A stretch of DNA of 64,000 nucleotides from Liopterus haemorrhoidalis (GCA_963971575.1 OZ020616.1:20503713-20567712); one strand, 5' to 3'; counted from the stretch's first letter, positions 1 through 12,800 are shown. Notes: a model not told the origin generated them from the letters alone. Made by a program: numbers and translations.

Positions 1-2
1 TT

Positions 3-1916
3 CCTGGTTTTGCCAACATCGCTAAACCACTAACAAGGTTGACTGAAGAAGGGCGCAAATTTCAGTGGGATCAAGACTGCCAGTATGCTTTCGAAGAACT
101 TAAGCAGGCATTGGTTAGCGCCCCAATATTGGGTTATCCTCTTGCTAATGGCAAGTTCATTTTAGATACCGACGCTAGTAATGTTGGAATCGGCAGCGTC
201 CTCTCTCAGATGCAAGGCGGTCAGGAAAGAGTGATTGGCTATTTTAGTAAGACTCTGTCGAAACCGGAGCGTAATTATTGCGTCACCAGGAGAGAGTTAT
301 TAGCCGTAGTGAAATCCATCGAGCACTTTTATAAATACCTGTACGGAAGAAAATTCCTGTTGCGCACCGACCACGCTGCGCTGAAATGGTTATTAGGATT
401 TAAAAATCCTGAAGGACAGGTAGCTCGATGGATTGAGAGACTCCAGGAATACGATTTCCACACCGAACATCGAGCGGGTAAAAGCCATCAGAATGCCGAC
501 GCCTTGTCACGAAGACCTTGTCCACCCGAGTGTAAACACTGCAACCGCTTAGAGGAACATTGTACACCAACACTGAGAACCACGGTTGTTGATGATCAGT
601 GGCAGAATGCTGAACTTCAGAGAGATCAAGAAAATGACCCAGATTTAAGAATGATTATGGACTGGAAGAAAGAAGGCCAGAAACCGTCTTGGCAAGATAT
701 AGCTCCTTGCACGCAGACCGTAAAATCATATTGGGCACAATGGGATTCCATCGTTATAGATGAGGGACTTTTGAAGCGTGTCCTGGAGAATGAGAATGGT
801 ACTCAAGAGAAGATGCAGCTGTTGATACCGAAAAACAGGGTATCTGAAGTTCTACGTTTGCTGCATGATGGAGTATCGGGAGGACACTTAGGAGTCAATA
901 AGACCGTAGAAAAGGTACGCGAACGATTTTACTGGGTAAACTATAAAGAAGATGTAAAAGAGTGGTGCAGGAAATGTGTAGTCTGCGCGGGCAGCAACGG
1001 CCCGAATCGGCGAAGGAAGGCTCCAATGCGTCAATACAACGTTGGCAGCCCATTTGAGAGAATCGCGATCGACATTGCTGGTCCATTCCCTACAACCGAT
1101 TTGGGGAATAAGTTCATCTTGGTGGTTTCGGACTATTTCACCAAATGGACTGAAGTGTACGCCATTCCAAATCAAGAGACAGTCACCGTCGCGGAAGTCT
1201 TGATAAGGGAATTCATAAGTCGATATGGCGTACCGCTCGAATTGCACTCTGACCAGGGTCGTAATTTTGAATCAGGGCTATTCCAGAATATCTGCGGATT
1301 ACTAGGGATCCGAAAGACGAGAACAACTGCATTACATCCGCAGTCTGACGGAATGGTGAAACGAATGAACAAGACGATAGCAAAATATTTGTCAAAGGTT
1401 GTCTCTGACCATCAGCGAGACTGGGATCAATACATCCATCTCTTCCTATTTGCATATCGTTCTGCCGTTCATGAATCAACAGGAGAATCCCCAGCCAAAG
1501 TACTCTTCGGGCGAGAGATGCGATTGCCCTGTGATTTGAAATTTGGCTGTAAACCTGGAGAAGACCTGGCAGGAGAAGATTATGTGAGTGAACTACGAAG
1601 AAAGATGGACGAGATTCACGATCGGGTTCGTTCAAGCATTCGGGTTTCCAGCGACCGGATGAAAGACCAGTACGACGTCAAAGCGGAAAAAGGAGGCTAC
1701 CAGCAGGGAGACCTGGTATGGTTGTATGATCCGAAACGACGACGAGGATTATCTCCAAAATTACAACGAAAGTGGGAAGGGCCCTATGAAGTGATCAAGA
1801 GAATAAATGATGTCGTTTACCGTATCCGGAAGACACTCAATGGCAAACCAAGAGTGGTCCATTTCAATCGCTTGGCTCCTTTTGCGGGTGCTAATGAAGA
1901 CGACCCAGACCTGTAA
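3..1916 (+). CDS. pol: Ty3/Gypsy retrotransposon pol, 3' part (RT thumb, RNase H, integrase); 5' end outside window
   Basis: The frame is open from the left edge, so this is the C-terminal 637 codons of a longer polyprotein. Order seen: RT thumb (GFANIAKPLTRL), RNase H (ILDTDAS, YFSKTLS, then RTDHAALKWL), integrase HHCC zinc finger (H..H, then CRKCVVC), the integrase DDE core (IAIDIAGPFP and LHSDQG hold the two Asp), and a C-terminal GPY/F-like module (WEGPYEVIKR, ending VVHFNRLAPF). This order (RT-RNaseH-IN) is Ty3/Gypsy. The third catalytic residue, Glu in the family's HPQSDGMVER motif, is Lys here (codon AAA at 1359-1361), so the integrase should be dead although the frame has no internal stop. 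The stop TAA (1914-1916) is followed by a second ORF in the same frame. No 5' LTR, gag or primer-binding site lies in the window. Confidence 0.95.
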   Translation, partial: PGFANIAKPLTRLTEEGRKFQWDQDCQYAFEELKQALVSAPILGYPLANGKFILDTDASNVGIGSVLSQMQGGQERVIGYFSKTLSKPERNYCVTRRELLAVVKSIEHFYKYLYGRKFLLRTDHAALKWLLGFKNPEGQVARWIERLQEYDFHTEHRAGKSHQNADALSRRPCPPECKHCNRLEEHCTPTLRTTVVDDQWQNAELQRDQENDPDLRMIMDWKKEGQKPSWQDIAPCTQTVKSYWAQWDSIVIDEGLLKRVLENENGTQEKMQLLIPKNRVSEVLRLLHDGVSGGHLGVNKTVEKVRERFYWVNYKEDVKEWCRKCVVCAGSNGPNRRRKAPMRQYNVGSPFERIAIDIAGPFPTTDLGNKFILVVSDYFTKWTEVYAIPNQETVTVAEVLIREFISRYGVPLELHSDQGRNFESGLFQNICGLLGIRKTRTTALHPQSDGMVKRMNKTIAKYLSKVVSDHQRDWDQYIHLFLFAYRSAVHESTGESPAKVLFGREMRLPCDLKFGCKPGEDLAGEDYVSELRRKMDEIHDRVRSSIRVSSDRMKDQYDVKAEKGGYQQGDLVWLYDPKRRRGLSPKLQRKWEGPYEVIKRINDVVYRIRKTLNGKPRVVHFNRLAPFAGANEDDPDL

Positions 1917-1958
1917 GTAAGGTGTATCCAGGATGAGGAAGACGTATTCAACCAAGTC

Positions 1959-2642
1959 ATGGCATCGTGTGTCAAGGGCCACAAAATTCGTCACGGAGTA
2001 ACTAGGGAGATACAGCGGGACCTATTTTCCGTTCCTGAACACTATGCGTTAGCGCATTGTGTGGCCCGTGATCTGAAGATGTCCCGGGGGATCGCGGTTG
2101 TTTTCCGAAAGAGGTTTGGCAAAGTGGACGAGCTGAAGCAGCAGCGTCCAACGATTGGGTCTGCTTTAAGTTTAGAGCATAATGGTCGGAAGATCTACTG
2201 TCTGGTGACCAAAGAGTTCTCACAGGAAAAACCCAAGTACCATGCTCTGTGGGAGACCCTACAAGACTTGCGGGACCAACTGCTTGAAGACGGCGTGATG
2301 TGCTTGGCCATACCGAAACTCGACTGTGGACTGGATGGGCTGGACTGGAGAGTGGTGAGAAGCATGATTGAAGAACTCTTCCAACGCTCTGGAATTGAGG
2401 TACTCGTTTGCAGCTATACTAACAAAAAAATAGGACTATCTGGAAAGACTGTCGATTGTTACTTCTACTTAACATCTACCTGCAATCGAGGGTCAGACTG
2501 TAAGTATCTGCATGATCCCCGGAGGGACCCAAAGATGTTTCGGGACGAAACGTTCTTAAGAAGGGGGCAGTGTAACGGCCATGGATCACTTGACTTGGAA
2601 CATCTAAGAGGCACAACTGTCAACGGAAATGACAGTTCTTAA
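1959..2642 (+). CDS. Retrotransposon-borne ORF: TARG1/OARD1-like macrodomain plus CCCH zinc finger
   Basis: A 227-residue ORF in the env position of the Gypsy element. Residues about 18-153 match the TARG1/OARD1 branch of macrodomains, which remove ADP-ribose from acidic residues: DLFSVPEHYALAHCVA, MSRGIAVVFRKRFG, IYCLVTKE, IPKLDCGLDGLDW. The family's catalytic Lys (TK motif) and Asp (GLD motif) are present as K85 and D126, so activity is plausible (inference). A CCCH finger follows at 167-185, with spacing C-x7-C-x5-C-x3-H, suggesting RNA binding. The ORF is in the same frame as pol; only the pol TAA separates them, and the 14 codons between are open, so readthrough could fuse the two. AATAAA lies at 2689. 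It could instead be a cellular gene caught beside the element, but the spacing and shared frame favour an element gene. Confidence 0.85.
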   Translation: MASCVKGHKIRHGVTREIQRDLFSVPEHYALAHCVARDLKMSRGIAVVFRKRFGKVDELKQQRPTIGSALSLEHNGRKIYCLVTKEFSQEKPKYHALWETLQDLRDQLLEDGVMCLAIPKLDCGLDGLDWRVVRSMIEELFQRSGIEVLVCSYTNKKIGLSGKTVDCYFYLTSTCNRGSDCKYLHDPRRDPKMFRDETFLRRGQCNGHGSLDLEHLRGTTVNGNDSS

Positions 2643-2942
2643 AAAAAAAATGACATTCAGTTTTTGGACAGATTTTTGACAGGTGATAAATAAATAGACA
2701 GTTATTGTTAAAATAAATTAATTGACTAAATATAAATGTAAATATAAATTAATAGAGTTTTAGTGTGAGACAATTATAGTTGTACTAGTATTATTAATAA
2801 TAAATAAGTGATAAATATAAATAATAGTTTTAATTGGCATATCACCTTACCGAAGAACTTAAAAACGTTACAATAATAATTTACCGCGATTACCAGGGTC
2901 GCCGCGTAGATGTCAGCTGTCCGTGTCAAAGGTGCCTACAGA
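2643..2942 (+). other. AT-rich 3' region of the Gypsy element; LTR not delimited
   Basis: An A10 run directly follows the macrodomain stop, then a poly(A) signal (2689-2694). A 3' LTR would be expected here, but without the 5' copy I cannot place its ends. No further ORF is seen. Confidence 0.4.
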
Positions 2943-3123
2943 CAGTGACGAACTAAGAAAAATCGGGGCCCCTGGGCAAAGTTCTCATTACGGGCCTTAC
3001 TAGTTAAAAAAAAAAAAAACATAAAATAATAGAAAAAATTTATAATAAAACCATCTTGCGGGCCCCAAAAAAATACGGGCCCTAGGCAATTGCCTATTTT
3101 GCCTAGGCCAAAATCCGCCCCTG
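2943..3123. mobile_element. hAT-type MITE with 8-bp target duplication
   Basis: Ends are CAGTGACG and CGCCCCTG (imperfect inverted repeats). The identical octamer cctacaga flanks it at 2935-2942 and 3124-3131, as expected for hAT insertion. The interior is GGGCCC-rich and noncoding. The element at 35045 looks like the same family. Confidence 0.85.
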
Positions 3124-3805
3124 CCTACAGACGGCGTGGCAAATCACGGCCAATGTTTATACCTGTCTAGCTCCGCTGACCGTGTGTAGGGGCAACAAGT
3201 CAGCGTACGCTGGGCGTCACAAGGCAAAGGAGTTTGACCAACATCGGTACAGATTTATACATGCATGTTAGCACCGTACACACGACGCGCATACACTTGT
3301 CATCACATCAGTCGAGGGTGTTGTGCTCAAAAGGAAGGTTAAAAACATTTTTGCGTAATTACGAAGTCTACTTAAAGTAAAAAGTAAATTTTTGTACTTT
3401 TAATCTAATTAAATATCAAAAGCAAGGTCTAAGCTGCGACCATAACCTCACTTTCACTGTTAGACGCCATTTTAAAAGCGCTGGCCCAAGTTCGCTATTT
3501 TTGTACTTGGCCAGCACGGTCGCTTCGTCTGTATGGTATACAAGTACACCGTCTGTAGGCACCTTAAGATCGCCCTCTAGAATCCGAACCCAAATTCCGC
3601 TCATGTGCAAACTTTCATAAGACCGCCGTCTACTAGTAGGATTCTACAAGAATCAACCCCAAATACTACCTCTTTGACGCACCGGTCGTATGTGGTGCAC
3701 ACTCTGAACACCTGCAAGTGGCGGCTCTGGTGATTACAGTCGAAATAACAACCTAGACATATTTAAATATGTGAAAATTTACACTTCACATCATTTCTTT
3801 TATAG
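3124..3805 (+). other. Intergenic or intronic DNA upstream of the first transporter exon in the window
   Basis: No recognisable gene. Just before the exon, around 3765-3795, is a short match (GTGAAAATTTACACTTCAC) to the inner end of the dispersed palindromic repeat seen at 30.2 and 40.8 kb. The N-terminal transporter exons (first membrane span and extracellular loop, by family comparison) must lie left of the window, with the Gypsy element between them and this exon. Confidence 0.4.
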
Positions 3806-6800
3806 GAGTGTTTTTCGGAGCAGTATTTCTTGGTGGGCTAGCTGACAAAGTAGGAAGAAAACCAGTGTTTTGCTGGTCAGCTTTACTACAGCTGATCCTT
3901 GGTGTGGTTGTCGCTTTTATACCCGAATATTACTCATTCCTCGCTGTTCGATTCCTCTACGGTATCTTCGGTAGTGCTGGTAGCTACATAACAGGATTTG
4001 TACTTACCATGGAGACGGTTGGACCAGACTACAGATCGATTTGTGGTATCGCCTTTCAAGCTGTCTTCGCTGGAGGATTTATGTTAGTTGCCGCTTGGGG
4101 CGCTGTTATCAAGGAGAGATTCTGGTTACAGGTAAATATGCCAATCTAATTCTCTAGCATTTCTTCTGCATTTTGGGTTCTGTCAGTCGAATTGATATTT
4201 GATTTTACTGCTCCTTAACCTACTACAGGGAGAAATATAGGGATGAAATGTAACCTATGTTTTAAGTTGGGACTATTTTAAGTTACTCTCGATTCGCAAG
4301 TAAAAACTCGGTCTAGCAAATTTTTCTCCTTTAACTCATGCGGCACCCATCGGTCTTACTAATAATTTCAAGTTGGCGTAATCGCCTTGACACTGTTGAC
4401 TGGTTGATTCCAAGAATTTCTCTGATCTCTCGAGTTGTTCTATGCCGATCACTTTCAATTAGCGACAGTATTTCGTCATCAGTCTTAGCCGGTGCTTCGC
4501 TTAGAAGATTAAATTTGTTTTTACAAAATTTTCTGAACTATTTACGGCACGTGGAATCGTCACCGTACATAGCACAAATCTTTTTTTACGTCTGCGAAGC
4601 ATTCTTGTCTTTTCGGAAATAAAAAAGCATAATATGCCGAAAATGCTCCTTATGTTAAACACAACCAAATAAAATTTTTACCGACCGCCAACATATAAAA
4701 GGTAGCCCATCGGGTACGCTGGATTTTGAAATGAAACACAGATAATTATAATTGAATTGGGAATTTTTTATTGATTTATAAAGTAGACATGTTGACATTA
4801 ATTATGGAATACGATGTCGGCCAAATGGCCGCCTCGGCTGTGCTGGTATACCCTGACCCTTTTCAATTTTGAAGACCTGATACAATTTTCGAAGACTTTT
4901 TGCAAGGTAGTTGGCTCAATTTCAGAAATATCGCGTTAGATCTCTGTGATTTTACAAAACCCCAGAGGAAAAAATCGCATGGCGTCGAATCGCTGGATCT
5001 GGCCGGTCAATTAACATCAGTATTTCTGGAAATCACACGACCAGAAAAATGTTGTCTTAACAGATCGATGGTTTCTCTTGCTGTATGGCACGTGGCACCA
5101 TCCTGTTGAAACCACAATTCTTCGAGGTCCATGTCGTCCAATTGATCCCACAAAAAATTAGATATCATGGCACGATATCGTATTCCATTTACAGTTAAAG
5201 CTTGGCTAGACTCATTCTCAAAAAAAAAAGGTCCAATTACACCTCCAGCCCATAATCCGCACCAAACAGTGACTTTTTGTGGGTGCATTTTTTTCATGAA
5301 TAACACGAGGATTTTCACTGCCCCAAATTCGACAATTCTGCTTATTAACAAAACCATCCAAATGGAAATGGGCTTCATCGTTAAAGATGATGTTTTTAAA
5401 AAAAATGTCATTCACTGTTTGGTTTTCCATCACCCAATTAACGAATTGTCTCCGTTGCAAATGGTCTTTTGGCTTGAGCTCCTGAGTTAATTGAACTTTG
5501 TACGGGTGGAGGTAAAGGTCTTTGGTGAGAATTCGTTGCAAACTGGTTCTGCTAATGTTCAGTTGTTGAGAACGACGACGTGTTGATGTTCTTGGATTCT
5601 CATCGATACTCTCACTGACATCTGCAATGTTTTTGGCCGACCGCACAGGACGAGGACGCGGTAGAGTTTGTTTATTCATAACCGAACCACGATTCGGTTT
5701 CCACAATGTTTTTAATTAATCTTCGAACGGTGGACTCATTAATTGAAATATGAATATGTACCAAGAACTTTTCGAACAGTCTCCGCATAACTTTCGCCAA
5801 ATTTGTAAAATGTTTTAAGAATAACAATACGTTATTCTTATGTATAGCGATCCATTTTTAATAACCTCAATAACAGCAGATGACAAATGTCAAACATTAG
5901 AGTTGCCAATTTAAATACAAAAAAAATGGAGGGAAATTTAAATCCGGCGTGCCCGATGGGCCACCCTTTATAAGGGAGGTATTGTGATCATACCGATTTT
6001 GACATTTCATAGAGATTTCGATGGATTTCCACGAATTGAGGTCCCTACATAACGTTTTGACTATTTTTAGCATGATGTCTGTCGGTCTGTCTGTCTGTTT
6101 GCCTGTCTGTATGTCGGTCTATTTGTCGGTCCGTGTATAAGTGCAGAGCAAATTCGGCTAAAGGGATTTTTATGAAACTTTTGGTAAAAATCGGTTAACT
6201 AGAAATGGGAGTTTACTCGTGTCGTTATAAGATTTTTGAGAATATTTCACAGCAGAGAAATATTTCAAAAATTGTGTTTAACAAAAGTTAACATAAAAGC
6301 AATAACTAACAACTTTTATTTGAGACATTTTTTGATAAAGCAGCAATAATTAGACAAGTATTTTGTTATGGCGGTCGGTCCTGTGGTGGCCACAGTTGAT
6401 TTTTTACAGATACTCACTGAAATGTTTTCTTTCAAATGACTTCATAACTTAATACGTGTGAAGTCAATAACACTTCGGTTTTGCATTGCAATTATGTTGG
6501 ACACCACTATTGTTATGCATAAACGTAGCGTCTGTTTGAAATATAGATGTGCCCTTATACATGGTTGTAATTTTTAGGTGATTTACGGTTTACATGGGTT
6601 AATTTTCATTGGCCACTGGTGGTTAATGGATGAATCTCCAACATGGTTATGGACCCAGGGTAGAATACGAGAAGCTGTCAAAATAGTACAAAAAGGACTC
6701 AAGATGAATGGAAGTGGAATTAAACTAGATGCTGCGCATTACGAAGCAAACAACGTTGGGAAAAAAATCAGAAAAGATGAAGAAAAATCAAGAGCTGGAA

Positions 6801-9800
6801 TTGGTGATCTTTTTAAAACACCGAATTTAAGAAATAAAACATTAAACGTCTGCCTATGCTGGTTTGCAAATTCTTTAGTATATTATGGACTGTCACTAAA
6901 TTCTGGAAAGTTCGCTGGAAATCCATTCTTAATACTCTTCCTCATGGGGTAAGTACATTAGAATACAATTATATTCCGACTTAAGACACTTTGCTCTTAC
7001 GAAAACTGACTTAACAAACAACGGTAATATTCTCAGGGAGGTAGCCATCTTGAATTTCAGAAAACAATTGAGGAGCTGGATTCCAAAACCAACGAAGCCC
7101 GTTTTTAGTGGTTTTAAACTATGCTGCTTAGTGTGATCTCCTGTCAGTGGCGCAGCCAGGATTTTGTCTTGGGGAGGGCCGAATCAAATTTCGAGGGCAC
7201 GCGGGCCGCATACGGCCCTCAACATCATTTTTGTGGCCCCTGAAGCGGTATTCAAAATCACTTGAGCTTATTTAAGGGAAAAATATATTTAAAAATGTAA
7301 AATATACTCTCTTCCCCTTTTCTGTTTATAAAAAAATGTCAAGAAACTCTTCGGGATATTTAAAGTTCCGTCACTGCTTATAATTTTGTATGTAAAATAG
7401 ACTGAGACCCAAATCAGTTCGACACCCCTGCTGTTGGATATTGATGTTTATATCAAATTATAATTTCATTATTTGTTGATAAAAAAATGTAATTGTTAAT
7501 CCATGTATCAAGAACTTTCACTTGATTTTTTCTTCGATAAATACATATTTATTTATATTTTTCGCGGGATATATTTTTGAAATCTCAATATTTCTCTTAC
7601 TTATATTCAGTTCTCTAAATCAGCCGCTTGACCACAATTTGTACCGAACGAACAGACTCATGTGACGGAATAAGGATTTCTTGATTATACCTACGAAAAC
7701 CTAAAAATAACACGTAAATGTATTTTCACTTGAACAATAATTATGTCACTTTATCAAGAGTAGGCAATCTTAAAAAAATTTTTAGTTATTGAGAACTGAC
7801 ACGCTCGGATATGCAGTCTGGTGGTCAAATATTGTACTACGCGACTGTAGTACTGTTTGAAATTATTACATATGTTCTAGTGCTGATTTTTTGTTAGAAT
7901 GTCGATAGATACATTTTCATAAAATAAAAATGTACTGTGCTTAAATTAACCTGTTCGCTGTTAGCATATTGACAGCTGAATACTAGACACGACAGCGATA
8001 TTACCTTGAAGTACAGCGCCGCCAACGGTAATGTCACATCTCAATACGAAAAAAAAATGCCAATATTGTTTACAATGAAGAAAATTAACTACTGTTGTGG
8101 TTATCAAATTTTATCTTCAACTTCCCGAGCAGCACCGTGTAATCTGCTGGTCCTGGGAGGGGCCCAGACCCGTCGCCCCCCCCTTGTCTGCGCCACCGTC
8201 TCCTGTACATGATACATGATTATAATAATAGAATAAACGTCAAATCCAGCTAAGTTATGTTGATTTTAAATGTCAAAGTTGACATTATTTTCCAAAATAA
8301 ACTTTTGTTGTATGGCCCAACTAAGTCCTATACACACGCCTATAAATATTTATGTGGAAAGCTTAGAAATTTATGTTTCTATTAAATTCGTAAGTATATT
8401 AAATCATTACAATGCTTACTTCTATATTGGACTCATCAGATCAAATGATTTTCGCTCATTCATCAGGTATCCAATTTTAATGTCTTTTGACCCACTCAAG
8501 GTGAAGTTTTTTGTGTCGCTCGGTCAACAGTTGTTTTCGGCGAGTTCTTCTTCCATGCAAATTAGATTCCACTAGACGTCTTCCAATTGTTTTAGTAGAA
8601 ACCTTAACTTCTCTATGCTCCCACAGATCACCAGCCAGCTCTTTTGACGATATTGAGCGTTTACGAAGAACACTTCTTTTTATAAAACAATCATCTCTGG
8701 AAGTGGTTGCACATTTTCTTCCGGTTTTTTGTCTGTTTTTATAAGTATCAGTCTCTTGGAACTTTTTGATGGTAATTTGCACGGATTTTCTTGAACACTA
8801 CTTTTTTTTTTTTTTTTGAAAATTTCACCTGCAATGTTCTTGTGAATGGAGCAAGACAATTTGACTCCTTTCTGTCACAGTGAGTTCACGTTTTTTAGCC
8901 ATAATATAATTAAAAATATTCAGTTAACATCAATAAAACATGAAAAATACAGTGTTCACTTCAAATGCATGTGTAATAATGATTCAAGCTCCCATTTTCC
9001 ATAAGAGCAATACTGCATTCTAACCTTTGAACGGATTATAGCAGTATAAGACTTAGATTTTAAGATCGCAGCGTCAAGACGGTAAGCGCTGAAGTAAGGC
9101 AGTCTATATAATATGAATTTGTTACCTATAGACATACAGCATTACATTTTTGTTTAGCAGGTTTTTTGTAATTATACTCGTAATATAATGTAACCGTTAA
9201 TATCTCTAGTGTGTGGATATTAAGTGAATATACTGTCATCAATAAATATGAATGACATTACACAGAAAGCCATAAAAACTGTTTAAATGTTATATGTTAT
9301 GGAAACCACCCCACCTTTTTCATTACTTGATTGTTTAAAATGTGTCGTTAAGTTGCAAATGTTATTTTAAAACATTATAAATTTCCCTACGGGCATGTTT
9401 CTTAATTCAGCGCTAGATCTAGCGCACAAAGCACAAATCTAGCAAACCGTTTCTTAATTCAGCGTAAAATTCTAGCAGGCTGTTTCTTATTACAGCACTA
9501 AATGTCCGCTACTAGCGCTAGACAACGAATCTAGCGGTTAATAAGGCTGCTAGCTGCTAGAGCTAGACACGTGAACATCACAATTTGACATTTGACGTAA
9601 TAGTTTTCTGCTGTCACGCCTTGTTTATGTCAAATTTGTATATATGGCAATTCCTAACAATAATTTGAAGAAGTCGTTTCATTACATAAAATGTTATCTT
9701 TACTAACAACTACATAACCTCCTTGAAACCTAGCAACAATCTAGCAAATCGTTTCTTTATTTTTGAAATTTTGTATTTAGCGCATTAATTTAGCATAAGT

Positions 9801-12800
9801 TAGCACTAAATTGTTAGCTGAATTTAGAAACATGCCCTACCTTAAAAAAAAAAACATTTTCTACAAAATAAAGAGAGCATACTTTTATAAATTGACTAAC
9901 TTCTTTACCAGTTTTCAATCGATTAACACAATCCTTACGTCTACTAACAATTTCTTGGTTATCGAATTTTGTTTTTAACTTCACTGTTTCCGAATCGGCA
10001 AGTAATTTATGAAAAATGAGAAAAAAAAGATCTGCACATACAGCAATGTGATAACATTTTCAAGCACGTGCAAATGTGGTAACAAAATATGAAAGAGAAA
10101 CAAATGACAAAAGCGAAAAATTAACAAAAACAATAATTTTACAATAATAATAAATGAAGAATAACAACAGAACATCAATGAAATAACAATTGTCGAAAAA
10201 ATAATACCACAAAAGAAGTAAGGATTGACAGCTGATTAATCTAGATTGTCGTGCTTCAGATATTGTCCACTAGTTTGCGTATCTTTTAGCTGCAATCCCC
10301 TACATGTCAAACGCCTTTTAATTTTACAGAATGTGTTGTTATTAAATGGGATTAAATATGAAATGATTGAAGATAGATGAATTTATCCACTGATTAACCG
10401 TTATATCATCCGATAACGATTTTCCTTTATTCTTGGCATATGTCTATGTTGGTGATTTCCATATACTTTGCTTTGTTTTAATTAATTATCAATTAATCAA
10501 TCCCATGCTTTGTGCTGCTCTTCTAGTGCTAAGAAAGATGTTAGTTAAATTTTCTGGCGCACAGCAACGATGACTATTTGCGTGCTAAGGAAGTTGTACT
10601 TATTTCTTCTCCTTCTTTATATCTCCGTCGTAATCCGAGCTGCGTCTCAAAATTTTTGCTCTTGAATTTTCGATTCCGATAATACAGCTTACGTTCTTTA
10701 ATGTAGCCTTCGTAAGGTTAATTAGATTAGTTGGAAAATCAAATTCGTGTATTGTATTCCATAGCCCTCTCAGGCCCACAACAAGATGGTACATATCAGT
10801 ATTAAATTCGAGACCGTTCTGCATTATTTTTCGTAAAGCAAAAATCTAATCAGTTATTGACCTTCCTGTTCGGAAACCACAATGGTATTTACCGATAATT
10901 TTATCAGCATAAGAGAATAACTGGTGATATAAGATATACTACAATATCTTGCAGGGGTACATTCAACAGGGTTATTACTATGTAGCTAGATCATTTAGGT
11001 CGGTACAGTGGCGTAGCTAGGTGAAATACGCCCGGGGCATTATAATTTTTCCGCCCAATCTTCCTATTTGTCGCTGTATAGGATTATGTCACCAGCAGTT
11101 TGCAATTAGACTATCTAAACAAGATATGTTAAGTATTACAGCGGTGTTATTGCCTCATACCCAATCTTATACCACGCATATCTGGACATCGATCGTTTCT
11201 CATCGTCACAGCGGTGTAAAGATGTTTAGAATGAACGTATCAGTAGACTTAGTAAATAATATCGGGCGGAGCTCATTCCATACTCAACCGTTATACGAGA
11301 AACTTCATAAAATACATGTACAGTACAGTTGGTGGGTGCTTTGTTTTTATATTATAGTGCGTTCTCGGTCGCACAGGTGCGTCGAGTTGAGCGAGTTCGC
11401 GCATCTCATACCTAACCCCTCCTGTTACTTCAGGTGAAAACAACTGTATTTTGTAGTCTAGAATGATGCAGTAATAAGATATATAATGAGTAATAAGCAC
11501 ATTTACATTAAAAACGTGAGAAAAGGGAGATTGAGTGAGAAAGATAGAAATTTTCTAAGCTGTGTAGTACTTTTACGTAAAGTTTTTAAAAACCACCAGG
11601 CCAGTTCCAACTTTGCGTTTGCGGATTACAAAATATTAAGTGTACCGGAAAGTTTTTTCGTTTATTTGGTATTATTAAAATAGAAACAAATCGAATTGTG
11701 ATATATAACACTCTGCCATTTATCAGGAAGAGAAAATATTCCCGATTTATAAAATTCCTGATTTTTTGAAGGAAAACATTTTTCAATGCCCATTTTAACG
11801 TTCATATCTCTAAGTGTCTTGTTTCTTAAAAAGTGTTCCAGTGACTGAAATAAGTGATAGTCCGAGGATGAAATGTCTGGTGAGTAGGGTGGATGTGTTA
11901 GAACCTCCCAATCAATTTAAAATGCAGGGGTTTAAATTAAATGAAAACAATAATTAGGTACTCATGATTACAGAGTTTAATCAAAATGCAAAAGACGTTC
12001 GTTTAATTCAGCGAATAAGTCGTGACTAGTTCGCATACTGAACTAATAATAAAAACGAAAAAACTTTCCAGTACACCTAATAGTACTACATAGTATACAG
12101 CTATCTCTCTCGATCCGCTGGCGATTTTATACAAATAGCGCATCCAGTACCCTGACATCTTAAGTTGTAGTGTTCAGAAATTCAAGATGGCTACCTGCCT
12201 ACTCTCAATAACTTTCCCTACACAACGTCCTGAATGTAAAATTTTGTTAACTTAATCTTTTTAAGTGATAATTAACATATACTAAACATTAATTTTTTTT
12301 TTAGATTAGTAGAAATGCCCAGTTATGTTCTGACAGTTCTCTTAATGGACCGATTGGGAAGAAGAAGTTTAACAAGTGTAAATATGGTAGCTGGTGGCAT
12401 CTGTTGCATTGTTGCTGCTTATATGCTCTCCGGCTCAACAGAATCAACTGTCATCGCCATGTTTGGTAAATTCTTCATCGCAAGTTCATTCGCCGTCATC
12501 TACAACTACTCCGCCGAATTATTCCCAACAGTAGTTCGTAACTCAGCAATGGGATTGGGTTCAATGTGTGCCAGGGCTTCAGGAGTATCAGTTCCACTGA
12601 TAACACTACTGGACTCTTTCGATCCTACTTTACCGGCTGTTATTTTTGCTATTATAGCAATTGTTTCCGGCATTTTAACTATGTTCTTACCGGAAACACT
12701 TGGACATGCTATGCCACAGACAATAGAAGATGGTGAAACTTTTGGAGTGGGTGATAATTGTTTCACGAACTGTATGGGGAAAAAAGCGAAAGAGAGAGGA

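Noticed and set aside
888..1640. Reverse-strand open frames under the Gypsy pol
   Set aside because: They are shadows of the long pol frame and show no known motif.
3416..3610. Reverse-strand 64-codon frame
   Set aside because: No family match, no splice context, and it lies in repeat-flanked DNA.
11021..11437. 138-codon forward frame
   Set aside because: It starts inside a hAT terminus, has no recognisable domain, and its composition looks random.
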